DNA from: a virus
IMG/VR virus record: IMGVR_UViG_3300025849_002046
Coordinates: 1-31,630 of that record
Length of the DNA stretch: 31,630 nucleotides
Reading direction: 5' to 3' (one strand)
In this document: positions 1-6,039 of the stretch, piece by piece
How the letters are laid out: each line of letters begins with the position of its first letter
Position numbering within the stretch: position 1 is the first letter of the stretch
The notes under the pieces: generated by a model
The model's input: the letters and a program-made list of their open reading frames with translations, nothing else
What the model was told of the DNA's origin: nothing
The model's database searches: none
Made by a program: the position numbers and the translations under genes

Positions 1-605
1 TCAGGGGACTTCACAGACGTGTTCAGGGTGAGTTTCAATCCCCGTGAACGCATCTCCTTCTTCAGAATAGACGCTGCCTCAGTGCCCATGAAGCGCGATA
101 CAAGGCGAAGTAGGATCTTCCGGAACTTCACGTCATGGTGCATGGCACCTGCTTGATGGGCGAGTTCGTGAAGCAGGGTGTACTCATCCATGCCGTGAGT
201 GGGGCAAAGGTCAATCTTGCCACCGTAGTGAGCACGACCAGCAGTTCGACTGCGCCCACCCATATCGCGTTTCTGCTCAAGGTAAACAAACTTGTCCTCA
301 GAAAGGTCTTTCCACAATTTAGAGTTGAGGATCTGCTTGAGGCGACGCTCGGCGTCCTTGAAGGTGTCAAACTGTTTAATCTGAACCTGCTTTTGAAATG
401 CCCACTCAGACTGATACACCTTCTGACGGTTTGAGTCACGATAGGAACCGTTTGACCGACCAGTATTTTTTACCTGCTGTTTTCGCGCGAGGTATTGCGA
501 ATACTTCTCTGCCAAGTCCATGGTCATCCCAGGAACGGCGAGGAGTTCGTTGACTTCCTCAACTCGACGGTGACCTGCGAAACAACCGTTGGTGGTGAAG
601 ATCAT
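1..605 (-). CDS. HExxH zinc metalloprotease-like protein (partial, runs off left edge)
   Basis: The reading frame opens with ATG at 605 and stays open to base 1, so the C-terminus is missing; 201 codons are visible. Around residues 145-149 the protein carries LHELAHQ, an HExxH zinc-binding motif, followed by AMHHDVKF, where a histidine can be the third zinc ligand. This arrangement fits SprT-like and related gluzincin-type phage metalloproteases, but the substrate is unknown. The N-terminal half is basic and rich in K, R and Q, with no signal peptide or membrane segment, so it is probably cytoplasmic. The start is preceded by GGAGAG and lies about 37 bases downstream of a sigma70 promoter, so it is the first gene of an early transcript. 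The zinc-hydrolase fold is fairly sure; the exact family is not. Confidence 0.75.
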   Translation of the reverse strand, partial: MIFTTNGCFAGHRRVEEVNELLAVPGMTMDLAEKYSQYLARKQQVKNTGRSNGSYRDSNRQKVYQSEWAFQKQVQIKQFDTFKDAERRLKQILNSKLWKDLSEDKFVYLEQKRDMGGRSRTAGRAHYGGKIDLCPTHGMDEYTLLHELAHQAGAMHHDVKFRKILLRLVSRFMGTEAASILKKEMRSRGLKLTLNTSVKSP

Positions 606-641
606 TATATAACTCTCCTTTCTCTCTCAATCAATACAACC

Positions 642-703
642 ATTATATGATAAACCAAGGTCTAAGTCAATCGCCCAATTTTCTCAATAAAATCAATAAC
701 TTA
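642..703 (-). promoter_or_regulatory. Early sigma70 promoter cassette 1 (with upstream box)
   Basis: On the minus strand TTGACT (670-665), a 17-base spacer and TATAAT (647-642) form a near-consensus sigma70 promoter firing toward the metalloprotease gene. Twenty bases upstream of the -35 is TAAGTTATTGATT (703-691). This is a one-base variant of a 13-base box found at the same place before three other early promoters in the window. GACC directly after the -35 and GGTTGTATTGA after the -10 are also shared with other copies. The rest of the 606-724 gap is AT-rich leader. Confidence 0.85.
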
Positions 704-724
704 GAGAAAAATTGCTCGGGGATG

Positions 725-799
725 TGGCTCCTCGGGTTGGGCTCGAACCAACAACCCTCTGATTAACAGTCAGATGCACTACCATTGTGCTACCGAGGA
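725..799 (-). tRNA. tRNA-Asn (anticodon GTT), CCA encoded
   Basis: The minus strand folds into a complete cloverleaf. The acceptor stem TCCTCGG/CCGAGGA is at the two ends, with discriminator G and an encoded CCA at 727-725. The anticodon stem TCTGA/TCAGA encloses the loop CTGTTAA, giving anticodon GTT, and the T arm contains GGTTCGAGCC. It is the only tRNA in the window. It lies between the Fe-S assembly genes and the left early promoter and is probably co-transcribed with iscU-iscA. Its job is presumably to supplement asparagine AAC/AAU decoding, as phage tRNAs commonly do. Confidence 0.95.
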
Positions 800-816
800 A
801 GAGAACGATCATTGCC

Positions 817-1137
817 CTATATGGCAAAACTTTCGCCGCAACCGCATTGCGCGCTTACGTTTGGATTTTCAAAATCAATGCCTTCGTTAAGACCTTCTAC
901 TTTATAAACAACATTCATACCTTTCAACATTGGCATACTTTTCGGATCAACAAAGAAAGTCAAACCCAATGTCTCAAATGAAATGTCTTCTGGGGTTGGT
1001 TCGTTTACATATTCCAGTATGTATTTGTATCCAGTACATCCAGATGTCTTTGTGCCCAACCGAATACCTGAACCATAACCACGGTCAAGTAGTTGAGACT
1101 TCAACCAATAGGCAGCTTTGTCATCAACTGATATCAT
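817..1137 (-). CDS. iscA: A-type iron-sulfur cluster carrier (IscA/ErpA/HesB family)
   Basis: This 106-aa protein matches the usual length of A-type Fe-S carriers. It has the three conserved cysteines: Cys34 in TSGCTGYKY and Cys98/Cys100 in the C-terminal QCGCGESF. Such proteins bind an iron-sulfur cluster and pass it to apo-enzymes in the cytoplasm. The ATG start overlaps the end of iscU by 14 bases, so the two are translationally coupled and probably act together as scaffold and carrier. HesB/IscA homologues are known in marine T4-like phages. The target is unknown; a host Fe-S enzyme is a reasonable guess, because the phage ribonucleotide reductase in this window is a di-iron enzyme rather than an Fe-S one. 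IscA, ErpA and SufA cannot be told apart by eye. Confidence 0.92.
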   Translation of the reverse strand: MISVDDKAAYWLKSQLLDRGYGSGIRLGTKTSGCTGYKYILEYVNEPTPEDISFETLGLTFFVDPKSMPMLKGMNVVYKVEGLNEGIDFENPNVSAQCGCGESFAI

Positions 1138-1510
1138 GTTTTGCTTTATAGTCTTTCACTGCTGCTTTAATGGCATCTTCTGCCAGAACACTACAGTGGA
1201 TTTTTACTGGCGGTAGAGAGAGTTCTTTTGCTAACTCAGTATTCTTGATTGTGTTTGCTTCATCAATGCTGAGACCTTTGACCCACTCTGTCAAAAGAGA
1301 ACTGGAGGCAATCGCACTGCCACAACCATATGTCTTGAACTTAGCGTCTTGAATAATACCGTCATCACTCACTTGTATCTGTAACCGCATTACATCACCA
1401 CACGCAGGCGCGCCTACCATACCAGTGCCTACATTGATGTCGTGTTCATCCATTCGTCCCACATTGCGTGGGTTCTCGTAGTGATTTAAAAGTTTTTCTG
1501 AATAGGACAT
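1124..1510 (-). CDS. iscU: Iron-sulfur cluster assembly scaffold IscU
   Basis: The 128-aa protein is a full-length IscU. It has NPRNVG near the N-terminus, APACGD with Cys37 and Asp39, TYGCGSAIASSS with Cys63, and LPPVKIHCSVLAEDAIKAA with Cys106. The LPPVK segment (99-103) is the site known to be recognised by the HscA chaperone. All three cluster ligands and the aspartate are present, so it should be active as the scaffold on which IscS sulfur and iron are assembled. No IscS, HscA or HscB gene is visible, so host partners would be needed. GAGGA lies 8 bases before the ATG, and the gene overlaps iscA. A one-mismatch late-type promoter sequence lies 69 bases upstream. Confidence 0.95.
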   Translation of the reverse strand: MSYSEKLLNHYENPRNVGRMDEHDINVGTGMVGAPACGDVMRLQIQVSDDGIIQDAKFKTYGCGSAIASSSLLTEWVKGLSIDEANTIKNTELAKELSLPPVKIHCSVLAEDAIKAAVKDYKAKHDIS

Positions 1511-1578
1511 TATGTGAATCCTCTGATATAAAATTTCTTCATTTATTTTGCGTTACGCGATTCGCCTTCACTATATGA

Positions 1579-1586
1579 TATTTATC
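1579..1586 (-). promoter_or_regulatory. Possible late-type promoter (GATAAATA)
   Basis: The minus strand reads GATAAATA, one mismatch from the T4 late promoter TATAAATA, in the gap between the 87-aa gene and iscU. Its distance to the IscU start (69 bases) equals that of the perfect late-type sequence before the gene at 21399. The same octamer also occurs inside genes by chance, so this is weak evidence. Confidence 0.35.
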
Positions 1587-1589
1587 AAT

Positions 1590-1853
1590 TCATTCTTTCA
1601 TTGCCTCATATCTTTGTCTTGCATACTCTGCCGCTTCAGCCATTGCATTCACAAATTCTTCTGCGTCTGGTTGATTTCTTTTGAGGATCAAATCGCCGCC
1701 ACAATGTGCTTGAAGTTCTTTATCGATCAACTCTTCATATGTCTCTACAATCTCTATACATGGTTCAGATGCATCACCAATGAATACTGTAGTCGTTGCG
1801 CCTTTAGTATCTAACCAAGCGCCAGCATCGACATCTAATTTGAGCTCACTCAT
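1590..1853 (-). CDS. Hypothetical protein, 87 aa
   Basis: I do not recognise this protein. It is acidic, with a short beta-like N-terminal part and a predicted helical C-terminus rich in A, E and R (from EEFVNAMAEAAEYAR onward). It has two cysteines, one in the segment HCGGD. AGGAGA lies 8 bases before the ATG, which supports translation. It sits 12 bases downstream of the pilin-like gene and 80 bases before iscU, so it may share their transcript. No signal peptide or membrane segment is seen. Function unknown. Confidence 0.7.
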   Translation of the reverse strand: MSELKLDVDAGAWLDTKGATTTVFIGDASEPCIEIVETYEELIDKELQAHCGGDLILKRNQPDAEEFVNAMAEAAEYARQRYEAMKE

Positions 1854-1865
1854 TGTGCATATCTC

Positions 1866-2369
1866 CTAGTTTCCTTTACACGCTTTGTTCCAGACATTTC
1901 TTTGATCGGGTTCTATCGGGCATTGATCTAAACATTCGCCATTATCGACAAACGAAGAACCATCAACATCTAAGTAAATACAGATTGCACACCCATTATA
2001 TGCGATACTAAAACTCTGACATCCTAGTCCTGTTGTATTTCTTCCCCAAGAAGAATAACGAACTTTACTCGGTCCTTCTACATGTACATGTTTATTTGGT
2101 GCGAAGTCTCCGGCGACATTTCCACCAGAGATCACTTGCCAACCATTATTCCAGTCCGACTGTTTAGGTTGTAGTGTTGATGATTCGGTGGTAAGTATCG
2201 CTTCGCTTCGTGTCAGCATCAGTGCTGAACGTATGTCCGACGAAGTAGCGCGAAGTTTTTGCTTGGTAATCATTGATTCATAACTTGGAGCGGAAATAGT
2301 AACAAGCACCGTTAACATCAACAGTGCCATCAACAGTTCTATAAAAGTGAATCCTCTCTGAGTTGTCAT
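1866..2369 (-). CDS. Type IV pilin-like protein (GspH/FimT pseudopilin type)
   Basis: From the ATG at 2369 the 167-aa protein begins MTTQRGFTFIELLMALLML. This is a textbook class III signal: basic leader, Gly6/Phe7 cleavage site, Glu at mature position 5 and a hydrophobic helix of about 20 residues. The helix is followed by SDIRSALMLTRSEAI, as in FimT/GspH minor pilins. The C-terminal third has six cysteines and a DVDGSSFVDNGE loop that could bind calcium. Host prepilin peptidase would be needed to process it, as no peptidase is seen here. The frame is open farther upstream, but the chosen start follows a GAGGA sequence and sits just after the stop of the nuclease gene. Pilin genes are rare in phage genomes; a role in altering host pili is only a guess. 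Confidence 0.85.
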   Translation of the reverse strand: MTTQRGFTFIELLMALLMLTVLVTISAPSYESMITKQKLRATSSDIRSALMLTRSEAILTTESSTLQPKQSDWNNGWQVISGGNVAGDFAPNKHVHVEGPSKVRYSSWGRNTTGLGCQSFSIAYNGCAICIYLDVDGSSFVDNGECLDQCPIEPDQRNVWNKACKGN

Positions 2370-2376
2370 TCGGTCA

Positions 2377-3048
2377 TCAATCCTCAAATTTACCTGCATT
2401 ATATAACTCAAAGAATTTTCGAGTCATATCGATCCAAGGTTTGATGTCTTCTTTAAAGACGATGGGATTGTTATCTTCGCGAACGGCCATTAAGATCACT
2501 GCCTGTTCAATGTCAACGTCATAACGCTCTTTGACCATGATCGCATAGGCAGCACATTGCATGAAGTAGGTTTTAACCTGACTATGGGTTTTTCGTTTGC
2601 GGGAAGTTTTGAAGTCAAGTATAGTATTCTTACTATCATACCGACAGATAAGATCAGCCGTACCTGCTGTCTTTAATTCATCCGAATACATTCGAGTTTC
2701 CACACCATAGATTTTATCTACATTATCATCGAGATGTGGTTGTATTGTTCGGAATGATGAGAGGGCAATGGGGTTTTCTTCTTTCGGATCCAATATACCG
2801 AGGGTATATTTTTCCGCGATGTTGTGAACCGATGTACCAAATCCAGATGCTTGAGTGGAGATTTTATTGGCCTCTTTATTACCAACTCGTTCTCTCCACT
2901 TAGCAATACCTTTTCGCGAAAAATAGGAAAGGACTGTAGTGACTGATGGATATCTATCTCCAGACTCGGTCAGATACAGTCTCTTTCCATTCACATTAAT
3001 ACGCTTCAATTCTACCGAATCGAATAATTCATAATCAAAAGTTTTCAC
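2377..3048 (-). CDS. PD-(D/E)XK exonuclease, RecB/Cas4-like
   Basis: The 223-aa protein has the motif order of RecB-family nucleases. A histidine-containing GTSVHNIAEKY lies near residue 75, GTADLI carries Asp132, ILDFKTSRK carries Asp145 and Lys147, and the helix YFMQCAAYA carries the conserved Q and Y. These residues bind the metal and cut the DNA backbone. Similar single-domain nucleases are frequent in marine T4-like phages, where they are annotated as exonucleases. The start is GTG at 3048, because the frame has a stop just upstream. It is the first gene after an early promoter, so early host DNA breakdown or phage recombination is plausible. The pilin-like gene follows after 7 bases. 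Confidence 0.85.
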   Translation of the reverse strand: MKTFDYELFDSVELKRINVNGKRLYLTESGDRYPSVTTVLSYFSRKGIAKWRERVGNKEANKISTQASGFGTSVHNIAEKYTLGILDPKEENPIALSSFRTIQPHLDDNVDKIYGVETRMYSDELKTAGTADLICRYDSKNTILDFKTSRKRKTHSQVKTYFMQCAAYAIMVKERYDVDIEQAVILMAVREDNNPIVFKEDIKPWIDMTRKFFELYNAGKFED

Positions 3049-3073
3049 TCGTTCTCTTCATTTTATAATTTAA

Positions 3074-3102
3074 TAGACCATTATACTATAAATCGTGGTC
3101 TA
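3074..3102 (-). promoter_or_regulatory. Inverted repeat over promoter 2 (possible operator)
   Basis: Arms TAGACCA (3074-3080) and TGGTCTA (3096-3102) form a perfect 7-base inverted repeat with a 15-base gap. The centre-to-centre spacing is 22 bases, about two DNA turns. It covers the -10 and the downstream edge of the -35, where a dimeric repressor would block transcription. The other cassettes keep GACC in the upstream arm but only a degenerate downstream arm. Confidence 0.4.
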
Positions 3103-3142
3103 AGTCAAGCATTTTTATTTGTATAATAAAATCAATGACTTA
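3080..3142 (-). promoter_or_regulatory. Early sigma70 promoter cassette 2 (with upstream box)
   Basis: TTGACT (3108-3103), a 17-base spacer and TATAAT (3085-3080) face the nuclease gene. The upstream box TAAGTCATTGATT lies at 3142-3130, 21 bases before the -35. TAAGTCA of the box and TGACTTA of the -35 region are inverted copies of each other. The cassette fills the gap between phoH and the nuclease gene, so it starts a new transcript for nuclease, pilin-like protein and possibly the Isc genes. Confidence 0.85.
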
Positions 3143-3152
3143 TACTCACCAG

Positions 3153-3920
3153 TTACACTGCCCGCAACATCTCCGGTCTGAAAGACCCCAGTTCATGTTC
3201 GGCAATGATAAAATTCTTGACGAATCCGCTGCGGCAGATATCCTCGATGCCAAACTCGACACGAGACATGCAATCCATTCTGTCAAAAATTCTCATGATT
3301 ACGGAGAGTCCTGATTCTTGATTGTATCTAGAACTCGTAAAATCATCCTGCAACATATCACCGCATACAATAACTCTTGAGTTGTCACCTACGCGAGTCA
3401 TTACCGTCTTGAGTTCCATGTACGATAAATTTTGTGCCTCGTCGAGTATGATAACCGCATTATCAATTGTTGTACCTCGTAGAAATGATGTTGATTGGAA
3501 TTCTAATAATCCTTTCTGTTTCAGAATATCGTAGGCGTCTCCTCTATTGAACAATTCTGAACAGATACTTTGGTATGGTGATTCGTAGTGGGCCATCTTT
3601 TCGGATTCTTTTCCTGGTAAAAATCCTATATCTTTTGATGGTTGTGCTGAACGAATGACGACAACTTTGTCCTTTGTATTATCATTATATTCGAATATGT
3701 CGTATAAAGCAAGATATAATGATAAAAAAGTTTTCCCAGTTCCTGGTGAACCGTGTAAGAGTAGATGTTTTTCCTTGTCATACTCTGTAAATGTTATTTG
3801 TTGGTTGTCGGTCTTTGGTGTGATTTCGCGCAATTTCATGCCTCTCGTTGGTACTCTATCGGACGCATCTAAAATACCTTGCTTGCGAAGTGCCCGTCTT
3901 TTCCGTTTTGAAAGTGACAT
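3153..3920 (-). CDS. phoH: PhoH-like P-loop ATPase
   Basis: The 255-aa protein has Walker A GSPGTGKT at 57-64, Walker B IILDEAQN near 157-164 and the PhoH-type segment RVIVCGDMLQDD. PhoH proteins are SF1-helicase-like ATPases. phoH is very common in marine phages, but its true role is unsettled; links to phosphate stress or RNA metabolism have been proposed. A basic N-terminus (KRKRRALRKQ) precedes the ATPase domain. AAGG lies 7 bases before the ATG. It is the last gene of the long primase-to-phoH series; the next gene downstream has its own promoter. Family assignment is firm; function is not. Confidence 0.93.
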   Translation of the reverse strand: MSLSKRKRRALRKQGILDASDRVPTRGMKLREITPKTDNQQITFTEYDKEKHLLLHGSPGTGKTFLSLYLALYDIFEYNDNTKDKVVVIRSAQPSKDIGFLPGKESEKMAHYESPYQSICSELFNRGDAYDILKQKGLLEFQSTSFLRGTTIDNAVIILDEAQNLSYMELKTVMTRVGDNSRVIVCGDMLQDDFTSSRYNQESGLSVIMRIFDRMDCMSRVEFGIEDICRSGFVKNFIIAEHELGSFRPEMLRAV

Positions 3921-3970
3921 ATGATTACCTTATTAGTTATGGGTTATGGGTTTCCACTTACCAAATCATA

Positions 3971-4204
3971 TCAAAAGGTGTTTATATTATTCCTCCTGCT
4001 GCTTGCTTTTTTGATACCGCGGAGCACATCACGAAAACCATCGTCCGGCTTCAGGTTGCCGTCAGACCGTACCGTAGGTGGTACAGAGATATGGATGGGA
4101 GTGAGGTGCGGGTTTTCAGACTTGTATGTATCAAGTTCCGAAATCTTGAGGATGACCTCGGTTATTTCACGAGTGTCATTGTTCCTAAAATTATAGGTAG
4201 GCAT
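3971..4204 (-). CDS. Small FmdB-like protein without zinc cysteines
   Basis: This 77-aa protein begins MPTYNFRNNDT, which looks like the MPTYEY/FRC start of FmdB zinc-ribbon proteins. The cysteines that would bind zinc are absent and the 'ribbon' carries NNDT in their place. The C-terminal stretch DDGFRDVLRGIKKA is, from memory, typical of a short protein family conserved in T4-like marine phages. It follows the 56-aa gene by 7 bases. No membrane segment is seen. Its role is unknown; a degenerate zinc-ribbon regulator is possible. The family link is moderately sure. Confidence 0.65.
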   Translation of the reverse strand: MPTYNFRNNDTREITEVILKISELDTYKSENPHLTPIHISVPPTVRSDGNLKPDDGFRDVLRGIKKASSRRNNINTF

Positions 4205-4211
4205 CTTTTAT

Positions 4212-4382
4212 TTATCTTTTTGTGAATTCGTCGAACGATAGAATTTCATCAATATCATTACTACGCAAAGCGTTTAGAACACGCTTCTCTTTTAGTTGTA
4301 GTATATGATCGAATCGGTTATTTTTCTTTCTCTCTTCGCGCCTATGTTGGTTGTGTAGGCGATCACCTTTAGTCTTACTCAT
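4212..4382 (-). CDS. Small basic protein, 56 aa
   Basis: ATG at 4382 opens a 56-codon frame ending with TAA at 4212. The start overlaps the stop of the upstream gene as ATGA, a strong sign of a real coupled gene. The protein is highly basic in its first half (HRREERKKNNR), then acidic near the end (DIDEILSFDEF). It looks like a small nucleic-acid-associated phage protein, but I do not recognise a family. It lies in the run of small genes between RNase H and PhoH. Confidence 0.65.
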   Translation of the reverse strand: MSKTKGDRLHNQHRREERKKNNRFDHILQLKEKRVLNALRSNDIDEILSFDEFTKR

Positions 4383-4798
4383 AGTAGTCCTGGAAATGCC
4401 TCCTCAACAAGTTTCTTGGTAAGTCCTTTATAAGACAAGGACTTATCTTTCACCGCCAATAAAACTTTTGCCTCACGCGGATGAATACTCTCCAACACCT
4501 GAATGAATAACTCCTCTCTACGAACCGATTTCAAGTTTGGATTACCGCCTTTGATAAACAAATATAGGCGTCTTTCTTCTCCATATAAACCAGAATCATT
4601 GTCATTAATGGCATCATTCTTCTTGAAGGGAGGATCGCCTTCAGGCAAATCAAACTCAATATTTGGATCGAAGTTATATTTCAACATCTTCAACATTAGA
4701 CTGTTGGGACGATGATGCCTTAGAATAGCAACTTTTCTTTTGCGACTCGTTTCTTTTTCTACTCGGCTGAAGATGTCGGCCATTAGTGGTAGTTTCAT
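4379..4798 (-). CDS. Conserved T4-like phage protein, 139 aa
   Basis: I recognise the general pattern from marine T4-like phages, where a protein of this size starting MKLP(L)xxDIFxxVxxxxxKxxKVxxLR sits beside RNase H; no function is known. Here it is charged, with an ILRHHRPNSLMLKMLKYNF segment in the first third. A helical C-terminus follows, with a LESIHPREAKVLLAVKDK region. A GAG sequence before the ATG lies within the end of the RNase H gene. It is probably a replication-time accessory factor by position only. Confidence 0.7.
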   Translation of the reverse strand: MKLPLMADIFSRVEKETSRKRKVAILRHHRPNSLMLKMLKYNFDPNIEFDLPEGDPPFKKNDAINDNDSGLYGEERRLYLFIKGGNPNLKSVRREELFIQVLESIHPREAKVLLAVKDKSLSYKGLTKKLVEEAFPGLL

Positions 4799-4799
4799 A

Positions 4800-5660
4800 T
4801 CAGAACTCGGTTATATTTTCCATCAGGTTTTTGAGTTTATTCTTGATAAAATAATTAAACAACTTAGATCGATCTTTATTAGATTGTTCTTGGTATTGTT
4901 GCTTTACTTCATCGCGAATGTTTGTAGGTACTTCCGTCAAGTCTATTAACATGCGGTTACGGTGGTAGTTTCTTTTCAATTCTTCAGTCATACCATCCCA
5001 TTCGTTCGGATTCTCAATTGACACAATACGGTCGACAAGTGTTTGTCGTAACTGTTTCTGCCTTGAATTGCTGACAAAGGTATCATCAGAAGATAGGAAG
5101 TTTGGTATGCCGTCACCAGTGTCACCGCGAAGAACATGTTCCACAAGATATTTGTCAGGTTCAGAACACTGAAGAAATCTTTTTCTGGTGGGGTCATACT
5201 GATGTACATTGGAATATTTCTGCAACTGCATGAAGTCTTTGTCGCCCGAAAGAATCAGTATAGGATCACCGCCCAAATACCGACCTTTCTCGTGACAGAG
5301 GGAAGCAATGATATCATCAGCTTCAGCGGACTCTACACGGATGACAGGATAGGGAAAGTTGTCTTTGATTTCTTCGCGTATCTTGTTTAAAATCTGAAAG
5401 ATTGTATTCCAGTCAAGAGGCGACTTTTCACGGGACTTTTTTCGGCTTGCTTTATAGTATGGAAAGATTTGCTTGCGCCAGTAGTTTGTATCATCGCAAG
5501 CAATGATCATTTCACCAAACTTCCCTGAGAACTTCAGGCGATTGGTACGCAATGAGTTCAATACCATATGCCGAATTAGATTTTCATCTGCTATAGGTTG
5601 TCCACGCAATGATGACATCAAAGAGGAGATCATCACCTGATTTAAATCCACAATTATCAT
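4800..5660 (-). CDS. rnh: RNase H (T4 Rnh-type 5'-3' exonuclease, FEN-1 family)
   Basis: T4 RNase H removes RNA primers and adjacent DNA from lagging-strand fragments. From the ATG at 5660 this protein is 286 aa and keeps the FEN-1 acidic sites: Asp5 in MIIVDLN, the ACDD cluster near 56, the basic YKASRKK region, ESAEADDII at 110-118, SGDKDF with Asp140/Asp142 and the RGDTGDGIPN helix-turn region. The frame extends four codons upstream only to a TTG, so the ATG is preferred. The length is close to T4 RNase H (305 aa). It sits with primase, RNR genes and PhoH in the replication and nucleotide block. Confidence 0.92.
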   Translation of the reverse strand: MIIVDLNQVMISSLMSSLRGQPIADENLIRHMVLNSLRTNRLKFSGKFGEMIIACDDTNYWRKQIFPYYKASRKKSREKSPLDWNTIFQILNKIREEIKDNFPYPVIRVESAEADDIIASLCHEKGRYLGGDPILILSGDKDFMQLQKYSNVHQYDPTRKRFLQCSEPDKYLVEHVLRGDTGDGIPNFLSSDDTFVSNSRQKQLRQTLVDRIVSIENPNEWDGMTEELKRNYHRNRMLIDLTEVPTNIRDEVKQQYQEQSNKDRSKLFNYFIKNKLKNLMENITEF

Positions 5661-5690
5661 ATATATTCTCAATCTTTCTATTAGTATATA

Positions 5691-6038
5691 TTATACTTCA
5701 TCATCGTCATCTAAGTCAAGAGATAATTGCTGATCATTTAACATCTCTACCACGGCAGAAAAAAACATCGTGTTGGCAACATCTTGCACTGGATGAAACA
5801 ATCCGTGAGACTTATATGCGATTGATCGGACGGACTCAAAGAGTAACGATATGTCTTGAATAAAATCGTCACTGTCAACAGGAAAATCTTCTGTTAACAT
5901 ACTGGTCATAATGTCGGAAGTAAGTTCGTCACAATATTCTTCAAGGTCTTTCAGAACAGCTACACTATCCGACAAAATACTCTCTTTTCGCTGCGAGATC
6001 GGAAACTGAATGACATTACTGACTGAGTTAGCGATCAT
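5691..6038 (-). CDS. Hypothetical protein with NVIQFP N-terminus, 115 aa
   Basis: The start at 6038 is chosen because AGGAA lies 6 bases upstream and the previous gene ends at 6040; a longer frame would overlap the glycosyltransferase. The protein starts MIANSVSNVIQFP, a short N-terminal pattern I have seen in T4-like marine phage hypotheticals. It is then mainly helical, and ends in a very acidic tail (LSLDLDDDDEV). No catalytic motif, signal peptide or membrane helix is visible. Function unknown. Confidence 0.7.
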   Translation of the reverse strand: MIANSVSNVIQFPISQRKESILSDSVAVLKDLEEYCDELTSDIMTSMLTEDFPVDSDDFIQDISLLFESVRSIAYKSHGLFHPVQDVANTMFFSAVVEMLNDQQLSLDLDDDDEV

Positions 6039-6039
6039 T

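Noticed and set aside
128-439. Open frames on both strands at 128-439
   Set aside because: They are shadows of the HExxH metalloprotease frame, which has zinc-ligand motifs and runs off the edge.
3848-4225. Plus-strand frame of 125 codons over the 3' end of the small-gene run
   Set aside because: No recognisable protein, it opposes the transcription of all neighbours and covers two supported minus-strand genes.
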